Assembly (NCBI RefSeq): GCF_002505485.1 | Contig: NZ_DAVG01000103.1 | Span: 79,163-103,499, forward strand | Length of the DNA: 24,337 bases | Reading direction: 5' to 3' | Source of the DNA: Methanosarcina sp. UBA5 | Lineage (GTDB): Archaea; Halobacteriota; Methanosarcinia; Methanosarcinales; Methanosarcinaceae | Shown: positions 13,783 to 22,633 of the stretch, one piece after another | Layout of the letters: each line of letters starts with the position of its first letter | How positions within the stretch are numbered: the first letter of the stretch is position 1 | The notes under the pieces: model-generated | Seen by the model: the letters and a program-made list of their open reading frames with translations, nothing else | What the model was told of the DNA's origin: nothing | Databases searched by the model: none | Translations under genes and position numbers: made by a program

Positions 13783-15558
13783 TTAGAGTATTCTTAGAGT
13801 ATTTGGAGCGTTTTTCCCAGTCAGGTCAATGGTGTGGACTGCACATGAGATGCAAGGATCATAGGACCTGCCCATATGGAAGATGCCAACTGGATTGGTA
13901 TAATCAACAGATCCTACTGGGCTGATATTTGAACCAATGAGAGACTGTTCGAGCGGACCAGGGATGCCTTTGCTGTCTCTTGGGGACATTAACCAGCTAC
14001 CTGGAACTATGGCCTGATAGTTGGTAACCTTTCCATCGCTGCCAGCAGATATCCAGTGACCAAGAGCTCCACGAGGTGCTTCCCATAGGCCCATTCCCGT
14101 ATTATTTTTAGCTGCATTAAGGTCTATAGGTACGGAAATCTTGCCTCCTGGTGTATAGTCGACTGTTACCCAGTTGAGAAGTTCATATGCGAGAATTGCC
14201 ATTTCCTGCATACGAGCCAGCATTCTGGTATAAACATTAGCTGCAGAGTAGCCTTTCTCATTGAAAGTCTGAGCCAGGCCGGTTACAAGAGGCTCTTTTA
14301 TATTTAGCATGCGTGCAAGAGGCCCGACTTCACCTGGAATTCCGTCGTATCTCGGAGCCTTGTCCCAGCTGTACTGGCTGTTCGAACCTCCTGTGAAGGC
14401 GATTTTATTTGGATCCGTAAACGGAACGGTTTCACCTTTTGTTGGTGCGAGGTCATTGGCACTGTTCTGGTAGAAGGAGTGAGCAGTGCTCTCCGTAATC
14501 TTTTCCGGATCAAATTTCTGATATTCGAGCTTTCCTGATACCACACCTGAGGTGAAAATACGGTCGCCTGCTGGGCTCTTCGGGTCGTATCCGTCTTTGT
14601 ACTTGTAGTATCCACCGTATGCAACGAAGCAGATCTTTGAGGGGTCCTTGTACCCACCGATTGTATCATGTTTAAGGCTTGCTGGAAGGCCAAGAATATC
14701 TTCTCCTACAAGCTTGGAACCAAAAGCTGCATAGAATTCCACATCTCCCCAACCTGCGTCTTTGGAGAAATCGTTGGAAGTGGTTGCCTTGTCAACAAGT
14801 CCCTGGAGGTGTTCAGTAACAAAGCTTACTGCTTTTTGAGGAGAGCTTGCCTTATAGGTATTATTGATCCAGTCATTGAATGGAACTTTCAGAGTATGTT
14901 TGGATACGAAGTCCATTACCTGCAAATAGTAAGAGGCAAGTTTGGTTACATCTGCGACAGTAGCCGGGTAGGTATATCCACCTGGATAAAGGGATGAAGG
15001 ACCAGGCATTCTGCCTGCAATAAGTGCAATAGCCTCTTGAAGGCGTTTCTTTTCAGGAATTGCTGCAAGATAGGAACTTCCTACAGGTACAGCCACTCCA
15101 TCCATCTTGTAGCTGATTGGAGCAAACCTTCCAACCATCTCTTTCCAGACTGCGTTTCCGGTGTCTCCCAGTGTTGTAAGGACTTTTTTGTACGCTGGGT
15201 TTGCAAGGTCAGGACCGAAGAGAACATATATATGAGTTGCATGGCTTGCAACCATGTTCAGACCCTGGAAAATGTTCCTCATCATAAGAGCATCTTTTGG
15301 AACACTCCCAGCTACACCATAAAGATCGTCAAGAGCATTTGTGGCTGTCAATCCATGAGCAAGAGGACAGACACCACAAATTCTCTGAGTAAGAAAAGCT
15401 GCGTCTCTTGGATCCTGTTTCTGCAGAATGCGTTCAAAACCCCTGAATATAAGGGAAGATGACTGTGCATCAGTAATAACACCGTCAGCACCTACTTCGG
15501 TGGATATGCGTTGGTGGCCTTCAATTCTGGTTAAGGGATCAACTGTAACGTTTACCAT
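13783..15558 (-). CDS. vhtA: Methanophenazine-reducing [NiFe] hydrogenase large subunit
   Basis: 591 residues with a full Ni-Fe site: RIEGH (11-15), RICGVCPLAH with C61, C64 and H68, and C569, C572 in DPCISCAVH near the end. The 16 residues after H575 are the tail removed by VhtD. EAPRGALGHW is present. The protein has no signal of its own and is carried through the Tat pathway with VhtG. It oxidises H2 at the outer side of the membrane. ATG at 15558 has GGAGAGTGAG upstream, inside the end of vhtG, with 7 bases between the genes. Confidence 0.95.
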   Translation of the reverse strand: MVNVTVDPLTRIEGHQRISTEVGADGVITDAQSSSLIFRGFERILQKQDPRDAAFLTQRICGVCPLAHGLTATNALDDLYGVAGSVPKDALMMRNIFQGLNMVASHATHIYVLFGPDLANPAYKKVLTTLGDTGNAVWKEMVGRFAPISYKMDGVAVPVGSSYLAAIPEKKRLQEAIALIAGRMPGPSSLYPGGYTYPATVADVTKLASYYLQVMDFVSKHTLKVPFNDWINNTYKASSPQKAVSFVTEHLQGLVDKATTSNDFSKDAGWGDVEFYAAFGSKLVGEDILGLPASLKHDTIGGYKDPSKICFVAYGGYYKYKDGYDPKSPAGDRIFTSGVVSGKLEYQKFDPEKITESTAHSFYQNSANDLAPTKGETVPFTDPNKIAFTGGSNSQYSWDKAPRYDGIPGEVGPLARMLNIKEPLVTGLAQTFNEKGYSAANVYTRMLARMQEMAILAYELLNWVTVDYTPGGKISVPIDLNAAKNNTGMGLWEAPRGALGHWISAGSDGKVTNYQAIVPGSWLMSPRDSKGIPGPLEQSLIGSNISPVGSVDYTNPVGIFHMGRSYDPCISCAVHTIDLTGKNAPNTLRIL

Positions 15559-15565
15559 TTTTCAC

Positions 15566-16714
15566 TCACTCTCCTTTTCCCATTCTCCTAACAGCATGTA
15601 CGCCTGCAGCAACTGCAGCTGCTCCGACTGCAACTTTGGCTACGGTGTCAATGTTTGTTCCGGCAACTCCTATATCTTCACGTTCGACATACAGTGGCCT
15701 TGATGTGTCTGGGAAGCCAGGCTCGACACAGGCAATACAGGGACCACCTGCCTGGGTACACATGCTTACTGAACCATTCCACTTACGAATCGCACAGTCT
15801 GCGTGCGCATAGGGAGCTTTACATCCCAATTTCCACAGGCAACCTGGCCCGCCAACCTCCTCATCGAACTCTCCGCGGTCATAGTATCCGCGGCGGGGAC
15901 AATTGTCATGGACAACATGATCTGGGGGATAGAAGACCTTTGGCCTGCCGTAGTCATCCAGGAGGGTATTGAGATCGTCAGGAACCTTGATCTTTCCAAG
16001 AATCACCGCGCCCAGGGTCAGAAGAATCCAGTCAGGGTGGGCAGGGCAACCAGGAATGTTGATTACTGGCTTATCTATGCCAAGCTCCTTCAGCATGCCT
16101 CCTTTTACGTCCTTTGAGTAAGCTACTCCTTTGTAATCTGTATCCTTAGCAACATCGCTGTCTGCAGAGGTAATTCCTCCGTATGCGGCACAGGCACCGA
16201 CTGCGACGATGGCGACTGCGTTCTTTGCAGCTTCTGCAAGGGAATCCTTGAAAGTTTTGTTTCCAATAACCAGGTAGCGTCCTGAACCATTTGGACCGTT
16301 CGGAATTGAGCCTTCAACAACCAAGATATACTTGCCTGCTTTGTAAGTCTCTTCAAGGAGAATCTCAGAGTTAAGCTCGGAGTTGTTTACAAGCTTACCG
16401 TCATTCCAGATTCCCTGTTGTGCACAAATAGTCTCATGGAAAACAAGATTGACGTTGAGCTTTTCTAGTGCCTGTACAAGGTCAGGATTGCCGGCATTTA
16501 AGACCGATTCGGAGCAGCCAGTGCATTCAGAGCCGTGCAACCATACAAGCTTGGTCTCTGCAAATTCAAGCGCACCTACAATCTCAGCCTGGTATGTGTT
16601 CAGGAATGTAGCTGCACCCATTGCACCTAATGCTTTCATGAAAGTGCGCCGATCCATTTTTAGGAAATCTACACTATCCAGTGTACGGACAAGATTTTTT
16701 ATTCCAGTACTCAT
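15566..16714 (-). CDS. vhtG: Methanophenazine-reducing [NiFe] hydrogenase small subunit
   Basis: 382 residues from the ATG at 16714. A Tat signal (DRRTFMK, R22-R23, then ALGAMGAATF) directs export. The proximal cluster motif ECTGC is intact (C64, C67, with later cysteines in VGACAAYGG and IPGCPAHPDW). The distal HDNC...C...C and medial C...C..C sets are also intact. A C-terminal helix (DTVAKVAVGAAAVAAGVHAV) anchors it. It passes electrons from the active site to VhtC. A GTG at 16723 is an alternative start adding three residues; the ATG is preferred because the coding similarity to family members begins at MSTG. First gene of vhtGACD. Confidence 0.94.
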   Translation of the reverse strand: MSTGIKNLVRTLDSVDFLKMDRRTFMKALGAMGAATFLNTYQAEIVGALEFAETKLVWLHGSECTGCSESVLNAGNPDLVQALEKLNVNLVFHETICAQQGIWNDGKLVNNSELNSEILLEETYKAGKYILVVEGSIPNGPNGSGRYLVIGNKTFKDSLAEAAKNAVAIVAVGACAAYGGITSADSDVAKDTDYKGVAYSKDVKGGMLKELGIDKPVINIPGCPAHPDWILLTLGAVILGKIKVPDDLNTLLDDYGRPKVFYPPDHVVHDNCPRRGYYDRGEFDEEVGGPGCLWKLGCKAPYAHADCAIRKWNGSVSMCTQAGGPCIACVEPGFPDTSRPLYVEREDIGVAGTNIDTVAKVAVGAAAVAAGVHAVRRMGKGE

Positions 16715-16781
16715 CTCTACCACATCTTGATTTTACCCAAATTATACATACGAAAGAAAATTTTGAATAATTGTCCACAAT

Positions 16782-16792
16782 AATTATATAAA
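16782..16792 (-). promoter_or_regulatory. Putative vht promoter TATA box
   Basis: On the minus strand TTTATATAATT lies here. A start about 25 bases downstream (near 16760) would give a leader of about 45 bases to the vhtG ATG. It is the only clear TATA box close upstream of the operon. Confidence 0.55.
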
Positions 16793-16945
16793 TTCATGCA
16801 TAAATTTACCACTAATGTTTTCAATGTGGGAATAGTATTTAAGGTTTTTTACACGCTCCGATAAATATATTAATTGGCTGCATTGGGAGTATATGATTCA
16901 ATAATAAATATAATAGGCCTTCAAATATAAATAACACAATTTGAT

Positions 16946-16975
16946 GCACATAAATGTGCGTTATAGTATATAAAA
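16946..16975 (+). promoter_or_regulatory. Inverted repeat plus strong TATA box with no gene behind it
   Basis: GCACAT-AA-ATGTGC (16946-16959) is a perfect hexamer inverted repeat. AGTATATAAAAG follows at 16965-16976, a near-ideal archaeal TATA box reading rightward. A start would fall near 16995, where GAAGGAG occurs, but no ATG-led gene follows. Confidence 0.45.
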
Positions 16976-17930
16976 GTGGAATTTGGGTATCTTGAAGGAG
17001 AAAAAAGAATTAAAAAAATCAATTTAATTTTGAAAGTTAAAAGTTAATGCTGAAATCGTGATTCATATTTAGAAATTTACTTATATTTATGACAAAAAGC
17101 ATAAAATAAGATAAAAAGCAGAAAAGTTTTGAAAAGCAAAGAAAAAATCACTTATTTTTTAAGGAATATTTTAGTAGATCGAGCTTCTAAAAAGAACTAA
17201 AATTTCATGATAGGGAACTACATTACCACTACTGACCCTGTTTAAGTCTCAAGGATCCGGATAATTTCGGTTCTACTAAAAGCTTTTCAGTTTTTAACCC
17301 GGGTTTTTCTCTATTAACTATGATCTTCAGTGTTCTGAAAAACACTCTCAATAGGAACTTAAAACGGAAAAGAAGTGCTAAAAAGCTCATCTTATTATGT
17401 GAAGCTGCAGAATAAATACTACTCAAACCTCAATTATTCATATCTTTTAGAATTAGAGGTATTCAGACTCAAATAGAGCGATTTTAGAACCCTTTCTAAA
17501 ACATATCTAAAGCAAGTTCAAGATCAAAACAAAAAACATCTTTAAATTATGCAAGCGAAATGAAAAAACAAAAAGAATATAAAATAGAACCATAGAATTT
17601 TAAAAAATAATTTTCGACAATAGATTTATTTAAAACGTAAAATCAGGTTCTTGTTCATGATACCTCCATTTTTCTATCTGCGGCAAGTGGAGAAAGGAAA
17701 AACGAGCATTTAAAAGCAGCAGTAGAGAAATAAAAACAAGTAGGGGATAAAAACTGTTTAACCAGTTAAGGAAATAAAACTGGAGGGTTTTTGCTAAGTT
17801 GAGACCTGTAAATATATATACCCCACAAATATATATCTCTTGTAAAATAATTCTTGTAAAACCCTTAGTAAAACCCTTAATATATATCTTACAAAACTCT
17901 TAATACAGGAATTTACCTCATAAAAAATGA
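16976..17930. other. Long gene-free gap between vht and hyp
   Basis: Very AT-rich. Around 17081-17130 the sequence is an A-rich near-repeat (AAAAAGCA, AAAAGCAGAAAAG). Near 17806-17907 short elements recur: AAATATATAT twice, CTTGTAAAA twice, GTAAAACCCTTA twice, then ACAAAACTCTTAA. A minus-strand frame of 65 codons at 17426-17229 has only a TTG start and no ribosome-binding site; I do not call it. No tRNA or conserved gene seen. Confidence 0.5.
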
Positions 17931-17942
17931 ATTTATATAAAT
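17931..17942 (+). promoter_or_regulatory. Putative hyp operon TATA box
   Basis: ATTTATATAAAT lies 36-47 bases before the hypC ATG, which fits a start site near 17963 and a short leader carrying the CGAGG ribosome-binding site at 17970-17974. Confidence 0.6.
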
Positions 17943-17977
17943 TAATAGGATTTTAAAAGAAAAGAGTTCGAGGAAAC

Positions 17978-18238
17978 ATGTGTATAGCTATTCCTGGAAA
18001 AGTAAAATCCATTGTAAATGAGAATACTGCAACGATTGACATGGGCGGGATCTGCAGAGATGTAAATATGGACCTTATGGGAGGCGCCAATGAATCCCAA
18101 ATAGGAAAACACTTTCTTGTCCATGTTGGATATGCAATAGCCGAAATCTCGGAAGAAGAAAGTGAAGAAACAATGCACCTTCTCAGACAGATTGCGGGAC
18201 TTGAGGAGATAGATACCCCAGAAAGCGAATCTATCTGA
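17978..18238 (+). CDS. hypC: Hydrogenase maturation chaperone HypC
   Basis: 86 residues, full length for HypC/HupF. The N-terminal MCIAIPGKV has the essential Cys2, which binds the Fe(CN)2CO unit passed on with HypD. The rest is the OB-fold (ATIDMGGICRDVNMDLM, VGDHVLVHVGYA-like section). The acidic tail is normal. ATG at 17978 with GAGG 4-5 bases upstream. First gene of hypCDABE; hypD begins 19 bases after its stop. It acts with HypD on Fe before transfer to VhtA-type large subunits. Confidence 0.95.
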   Translation: MCIAIPGKVKSIVNENTATIDMGGICRDVNMDLMGGANESQIGKHFLVHVGYAIAEISEEESEETMHLLRQIAGLEEIDTPESESI

Positions 18239-18257
18239 AAGCGGACGCTGATGAAAA

Positions 18258-19376
18258 ATGGAAAACGGGAATTCCCTCTCAAAGCCAGAAGTTCCTGAAC
18301 TTGAAAGAAAGCTTCTGGAAAGAATAAGAAGCTCGGATAAACCGCTTCGCATAATGCATGTCTGCGGAACTCACGAGCGGACTATAGCAAAATATGGGTT
18401 AAGGAGTGTCCTTCCGAAAAATATTGAGGTAATAAGCGGCCCTGGATGCCCTGTTTGTGTGACTCCTGAAGAAGACGTTAATATTGCAATAGCCCTTGCG
18501 AAAAGTGGGGCAACCGTTGTCACTTTTGGAGACATGATGCGGGTTCCAGGTTCGGCCGAAAGTTTACTGGATGCGAAGTCTGAAGGGGCAAATGTAAAAA
18601 TGGTCTATAGTATCGATGATGCAGTTGCCCTTGCGGAAAAAAAGCCAGAACTTGAGGTAGTCTTTTTTGGAATAGGCTTTGAGACCACCGTTCCTGCAAA
18701 TGCGGCTGCCCTTTTAAGAAATACCCCCGAAAATTTCAGCCTCCTTGCCTCGCAGAAGCGAACTCCTCCCGCAGTCGAATTCCTTGCAAGGGATGCAGAC
18801 GTTGATGCCTTTATAGCTCCAGGGCATGTGGCAACCATAATAGGCTCAAAACCCTTTGAATCTCTTGCAGAAAAAGGATTTCCTGTTGTCGTAAGTGGGT
18901 TTGAACCCGCAGACATTCTCCTTGGAATAAACCTGTTACAACTGCAGGCAGAGGAAGGGATCTCAAGGGTAGATAACGGTTATCCGAGAGCTGTAAAACC
19001 TGAGGGAAACCAGATTGCCCTCAAAATAATGAAGGAAGTATTTGAAACCTCGGATTCTGAGTGGCGAGGCATAGGAAGAATAGAGAATTCTGGACTTGCA
19101 CTCAGGAAAGAGTTTGAGGAAAAAGACGCCGCAAAAAAGCATGAAGACTTATATGCTTCTGCCCTTGAAGATGTCCGAAAGAAAACCGGAAGAAAAGACA
19201 AAAAACGCTGTATCTGCGCAGCTATCCTTACTGGGAAAGCAAAACCTTCCCAATGCCCAAATTTCGGGAAGGACTGTACCCCGAAAAGCCCTGCAGGCCC
19301 CTGTATGGTAAGCCAGGAAGGTATGTGTTATAACTGGTTCAGGTACTCAAGAGAAGGAGGCAACAGGGTTGCATGA
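18258..19376 (+). CDS. hypD: Fe-cyanide assembly scaffold HypD
   Basis: 372 residues. Conserved HypD motifs are CGTHE (C36), GPGCPVC (C64, C67) and the C-terminal iron-sulfur region with C318, C320, C333, C340, C349 and C357. HypD with HypC holds iron while cyanide groups are added from HypE, and its [4Fe-4S] cluster handles electrons. ATG at 18258. The stop TGA overlaps the start of hypA by 8 bases, so the two are translated together. Confidence 0.95.
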   Translation: MENGNSLSKPEVPELERKLLERIRSSDKPLRIMHVCGTHERTIAKYGLRSVLPKNIEVISGPGCPVCVTPEEDVNIAIALAKSGATVVTFGDMMRVPGSAESLLDAKSEGANVKMVYSIDDAVALAEKKPELEVVFFGIGFETTVPANAAALLRNTPENFSLLASQKRTPPAVEFLARDADVDAFIAPGHVATIIGSKPFESLAEKGFPVVVSGFEPADILLGINLLQLQAEEGISRVDNGYPRAVKPEGNQIALKIMKEVFETSDSEWRGIGRIENSGLALRKEFEEKDAAKKHEDLYASALEDVRKKTGRKDKKRCICAAILTGKAKPSQCPNFGKDCTPKSPAGPCMVSQEGMCYNWFRYSREGGNRVA

Positions 19377-19770
19377 ATTTTCCATTGCGTGTGAAATTTA
19401 CGAGCAGGTGATGGCTACTGCCAAAGAGCACGGAGCCACGGAAGTTAAGCACGTAACCCTTCAGATGGGAAGGCTATCTCATACTAATCCGGAACAGCTT
19501 AATTTCTGTTTTAAAGTTCTTGCAGAGGAAAGTATTGCCAAAGATGCGGATTTTATTGTAGAAATGATCCCTCCCTCCCTTGAATGCGACTGTGGATACA
19601 CGGGAAAAGTAGATGAAAAAAAGATACGAAAAAACTGTGAATTCGAAAGCGAACTTCTTGCTTACGCTGCAGTCATGGAATGCCCAGCCTGCGGAAAGCC
19701 TGCCCAGATTACAGGTGGCAGAGAGCTGATAATTAAAAGTATAGAGATTGAAACTGAAGACCAGGATTAA
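19369..19770 (+). CDS. hypA: Nickel insertion protein HypA
   Basis: 133 residues from a TTG at 19369, chosen because it gives the invariant MHE start whose His2 binds nickel, and because GAGAAGGAGG lies 8 bases before it. The zinc site uses C105 and C108 (CPAC), while the first pair is C73-D-C75, a C-x-C rather than the common C-x-x-C, with a further Cys at 90. HypA delivers nickel to the large subunit with HypB. It overlaps the end of hypD, and hypB follows closely. Confidence 0.93.
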   Translation: MHEFSIACEIYEQVMATAKEHGATEVKHVTLQMGRLSHTNPEQLNFCFKVLAEESIAKDADFIVEMIPPSLECDCGYTGKVDEKKIRKNCEFESELLAYAAVMECPACGKPAQITGGRELIIKSIEIETEDQD

Positions 19771-19822
19771 ACCGCAAACAAGTAAAAATGAGAAAAAAAT
19801 TTCCCAAGTGATGTTTATGTTA

Positions 19823-20485
19823 ATGCACGTAATTGATATGGGACACGATGTCTACAAAGCAAATGACAAAGTTGCTGAAAAAAACAGAAAGAAACTTGAC
19901 AAGCATCAGGTTTTCTCGGTAAATGTTATGGGTGCAATCGGGTCAGGAAAGACCACTCTGATTGAAGAGGCTATCAGGCAACTTAAGGATAAGTATAGAA
20001 TAGCTGTGATCGCAGGAGATGTAATTGCAGAGATGGATTCTTCCCGTTTCAGAAAACTCGATGTCCCTACTATTCCTGTAAATACTGGGAAAGAGTGCCA
20101 CCTTGATGCAAAACTGGTGGAAAAAGCCCTGGATGAAATAGATCTTAATAACACGGATCTACTGTTAATTGAGAACGTAGGCAACCTGATTTGCCCTGTG
20201 GATTTCAAGCTAGGGGAACACCTGAGGGTCGTAATCGTGAGCGTGACTGAAGGAGACGATATTATACTCAAGCACCCCATGATATTCAAGACTGCAGAGC
20301 TTGCAGTTATAAATAAAGTTGACATTGCACACGCGGTTGACGTCGATGCTGAAAAAATGAGAGACGACATTCTTTCCTTAAACCCGAAGGTGCCGGTTAT
20401 CCTGACTTCAAAGCACGACTGGGAAAGCCTGGAAACCTGGATTAGCTTTATCGAGCTTGGAGTTAAAGAAGCTCAGAATAGATAA
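19823..20485 (+). CDS. hypB: Nickel-insertion GTPase HypB
   Basis: 220 residues from the ATG at 19823 (MHVIDMGHD), chosen by similarity to other archaeal HypB, which start with a Met-His. In-frame ATGs at 19811 and 19817 and a TTG at 19748 are alternatives; none has a strong ribosome-binding site. P-loop GAIGSGKT (38-44), metal-site residues C92-H93 in GKECHLDA and C124 in ICPVD, and NKVD (164-167) are all present. The His-rich nickel-storage stretch of some bacterial HypB is absent. GTP hydrolysis drives nickel transfer with HypA. Confidence 0.92.
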   Translation: MHVIDMGHDVYKANDKVAEKNRKKLDKHQVFSVNVMGAIGSGKTTLIEEAIRQLKDKYRIAVIAGDVIAEMDSSRFRKLDVPTIPVNTGKECHLDAKLVEKALDEIDLNNTDLLLIENVGNLICPVDFKLGEHLRVVIVSVTEGDDIILKHPMIFKTAELAVINKVDIAHAVDVDAEKMRDDILSLNPKVPVILTSKHDWESLETWISFIELGVKEAQNR

Positions 20486-20613
20486 AAGGCAAGATTAAAG
20501 AAATCAAGGTAGAAACCAGATTAAAGAGAATTAACTCGAAGCTAGGGTTAAGAAGATTTAAAGTAGATTGAAAAGATCCAGTGGGTTTAAAAGGCGAAAA
20601 AAAGGAGACTTAT

Positions 20614-21657
20614 ATGAAATCCAATACCATTTCTCTTGAGCACGGTGCAGGCGGAGAGGTCATGCAGGCACTTATAGGAGAAATAATTCTTAAAAACTTT
20701 CGTAATAAAAGTGCAGGCTCGATAGGGCTTGAATGTCTTGATGATGGGTCCACGGTCAGGCTTGAGGGCTTCAATAAGGGATGCGAACTCGTATTGACTA
20801 CTGATAGTCATGTGATAACACCTGCCTTTTTCCCAAATACCAATATAGGAAGGCTTGCAGTTGCAGGAACTGTTAATGATCTTACGGTTATGGGTGCAAA
20901 GCCCCTTGCCCTTACCTGTGCAGTCATAGTTCCTGAAGGTTTTCCACTCAGTGAGTTTGAGGAAATAATTAAAACAATGGATGAAACGGCTGCAGAGGTT
21001 GGCGTGCCCATAATAACGGGCGATACGAAAACTATGGAGAAAACCGCGCTCGATTCAATTATCCTGAACACTGCAGGCCTGGGGATCACGGATAGTCCTG
21101 TCAGGGACTCAGGGCTTCAGCCGGGAGACAAAATACTGGTTACAGGAACTATTGGCGATCACGGAATCTCGCTTATGGCTCACAGGGAAGGTTTTGACTT
21201 TGATACCGACCTTGCCTCGGATTCAGCCCCACTCTGGAAACTCATAGAACCCCTCCTGAAACTCAGAACCCCGGAGGGCGAACCCGTAATTACGGCAATG
21301 AAAGACCCAACTCGCGGAGGGCTTGCAAATGCTCTGAATGAGATGGCAGCAAAATCCGGAGCAGGCATTCTTATTGAAGAAGACTGGATTCCTTTCAAAC
21401 CAGCCGTTTCCGCGGCCTGTGAGATGCTGGGCCTTGATCCTCTTGAGGTTGCAAATGAAGGAAAAGCAGTTATAGGAGTCAAATCCGGCTTTGAAGAAGA
21501 AGTGCTTTCGATTCTAAGGCAGCATCCTTACGGCAGGGATGCCGCTGTCATAGGAGAAGTTACTCCAGATAAGAGAGAAGTAATACTGAGAAACCGTTTC
21601 GGCGGCATGCGCTTTGTAGATGTACCTGCTGGAGATCCGATTCCCAGAGTATGCTAA
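20614..21657 (+). CDS. hypE: Carbamoyl dehydratase HypE
   Basis: 347 residues from the ATG at 20614, which has AAGGAG 7 bases upstream; the longer GTG frame from 20581 adds nothing family-like. PurM-like ATPase domains are seen (LEHGAGGEVM at the start, DDGSTVRL, GDTKTMEK, DPTRGGLANALNEMA). The protein ends PIPRVC with the C-terminal Cys that carries the carbamoyl group from HypF and is dehydrated to thiocyanate for cyanide transfer to HypC-HypD. Its partner HypF is not in this window. It lies 128 bases after hypB, the widest gap in the operon, and may have its own promoter. Confidence 0.95.
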   Translation: MKSNTISLEHGAGGEVMQALIGEIILKNFRNKSAGSIGLECLDDGSTVRLEGFNKGCELVLTTDSHVITPAFFPNTNIGRLAVAGTVNDLTVMGAKPLALTCAVIVPEGFPLSEFEEIIKTMDETAAEVGVPIITGDTKTMEKTALDSIILNTAGLGITDSPVRDSGLQPGDKILVTGTIGDHGISLMAHREGFDFDTDLASDSAPLWKLIEPLLKLRTPEGEPVITAMKDPTRGGLANALNEMAAKSGAGILIEEDWIPFKPAVSAACEMLGLDPLEVANEGKAVIGVKSGFEEEVLSILRQHPYGRDAAVIGEVTPDKREVILRNRFGGMRFVDVPAGDPIPRVC

Positions 21658-21745
21658 AAATCGCCAGGCACCAGCTGAGGTTGATTAAAATATATTGGAA
21701 TTGAGTTTAGAAGTAAAGTTGTTTCCTCTCGTTTAATTGGATTTA

Positions 21746-21870
21746 CTTTTCATTTCTCTTTTTAATTTCTCTTTTAATTCTCTATTTTTCATTATCTGTT
21801 TTTCATCCTCTATTTTCATTCTCTATTTTCATTCTCTATTTTTTATTTTTTCGTTTTCAATCTCTATTCA
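21746..21870. repeat. Pyrimidine-rich degenerate array, about 13-bp unit
   Basis: Repeats of TTTTCATTCTCTA-like units, clearest at 21792-21842 (TTCATTCTCTATT two to three times), with looser copies to either side. On the hyp strand it is T-rich and lies just after hypE, so it may help end that transcript. Confidence 0.7.
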
Positions 21871-22090
21871 GTCTATGTTTTCCAGCTTACATTTTTGAGA
21901 TTTCTCAGCCACTAGTAATAAATAATGTTTAAAAGTAAATTATCTTATAGAAATTCGTAATATAATGATAAAATAAGTTGAGAAGATTTTAAGAACAGGG
22001 TAGTCACAGAAAATACAATGATCTTATGGAAGTATCCCAGGTAAATCTATCGAGCAGGATATTTACTGAAAATAGGAAGGAAGTCGAGGT

Positions 22091-22438
22091 ATGAACCGAG
22101 ATCCAATTGTGGAACAGGAACTATGGCGCTCAGTTGCAGTATATTTTGTATCTTTTTTGATCGTGGGAGCCCTGAATGCTATGGGATACATATCGGTAGA
22201 AGGTATTGCAACTTTTATCCTGGCCTTCATAATAACATCAATTCATTTCGCACTCATGGTCAGATACAGAAGGAAAGAGCAGTTAACAGATCCTTCAATC
22301 TCTTCAATAATAGACCATGTATTTCAACCAAAAAAACCTGAAAGGAGAAACAGCATACATATAGAATCCGGGTACAACTTCCGTTCTATTTTGACATTAC
22401 TGATCGTTGCATACCTTATTTACCATTATGCAGTCTAA
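22091..22438 (+). CDS. Small three-helix membrane protein, function unknown
   Basis: 115 residues. Hydrophobic segments at about 13-33 and 38-56, a charged middle section (MVRYRRKEQL to PERRNS), and a final helix at about 98-114 that runs almost to the stop. The start has GGAAGGAAG and GAGG upstream of the ATG at 22091. No family recognised. It stands alone, with 430 bp of non-coding DNA before it and about 195 bp after. Confidence 0.65.
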   Translation: MNRDPIVEQELWRSVAVYFVSFLIVGALNAMGYISVEGIATFILAFIITSIHFALMVRYRRKEQLTDPSISSIIDHVFQPKKPERRNSIHIESGYNFRSILTLLIVAYLIYHYAV

Positions 22439-22492
22439 GTAAGAATTTAAACCAATTGACTCATGAGACAATTACAAAAGCAATAGGCCTGT

Positions 22493-22533
22493 TTTCGATA
22501 TAAAAAGCCTAAATGAAACTTTTGAGGCTTATG
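22493..22533 (+). other. Weak hairpin after the membrane protein gene
   Basis: AAGCCT ... AGGCTT form a 6-bp stem with a 14-base loop (about 22506-22531). It may be structural in a transcript but is short and not followed by a T-run, so support is low. Confidence 0.25.
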
Positions 22534-22633
22534 AAGGGCAAAGTTTCCTGTATGACAGAAATTAAAACTGAAAAATGACATGATCAATTCTCGGATAATA
22601 AAAAACTGCGTTTGAAAGAACGGAGACATATTT

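Noticed and set aside
14668..15462. Plus-strand frames opposite vhtA
   Set aside because: Shadows of a strongly conserved hydrogenase gene, with no ribosome-binding sites and no recognisable domains.
17229..17426. 65-codon minus frame in the vht-hyp gap
   Set aside because: TTG start, no ribosome-binding site, no TATA box nearby, and no recognisable family; kept as a possibility only.
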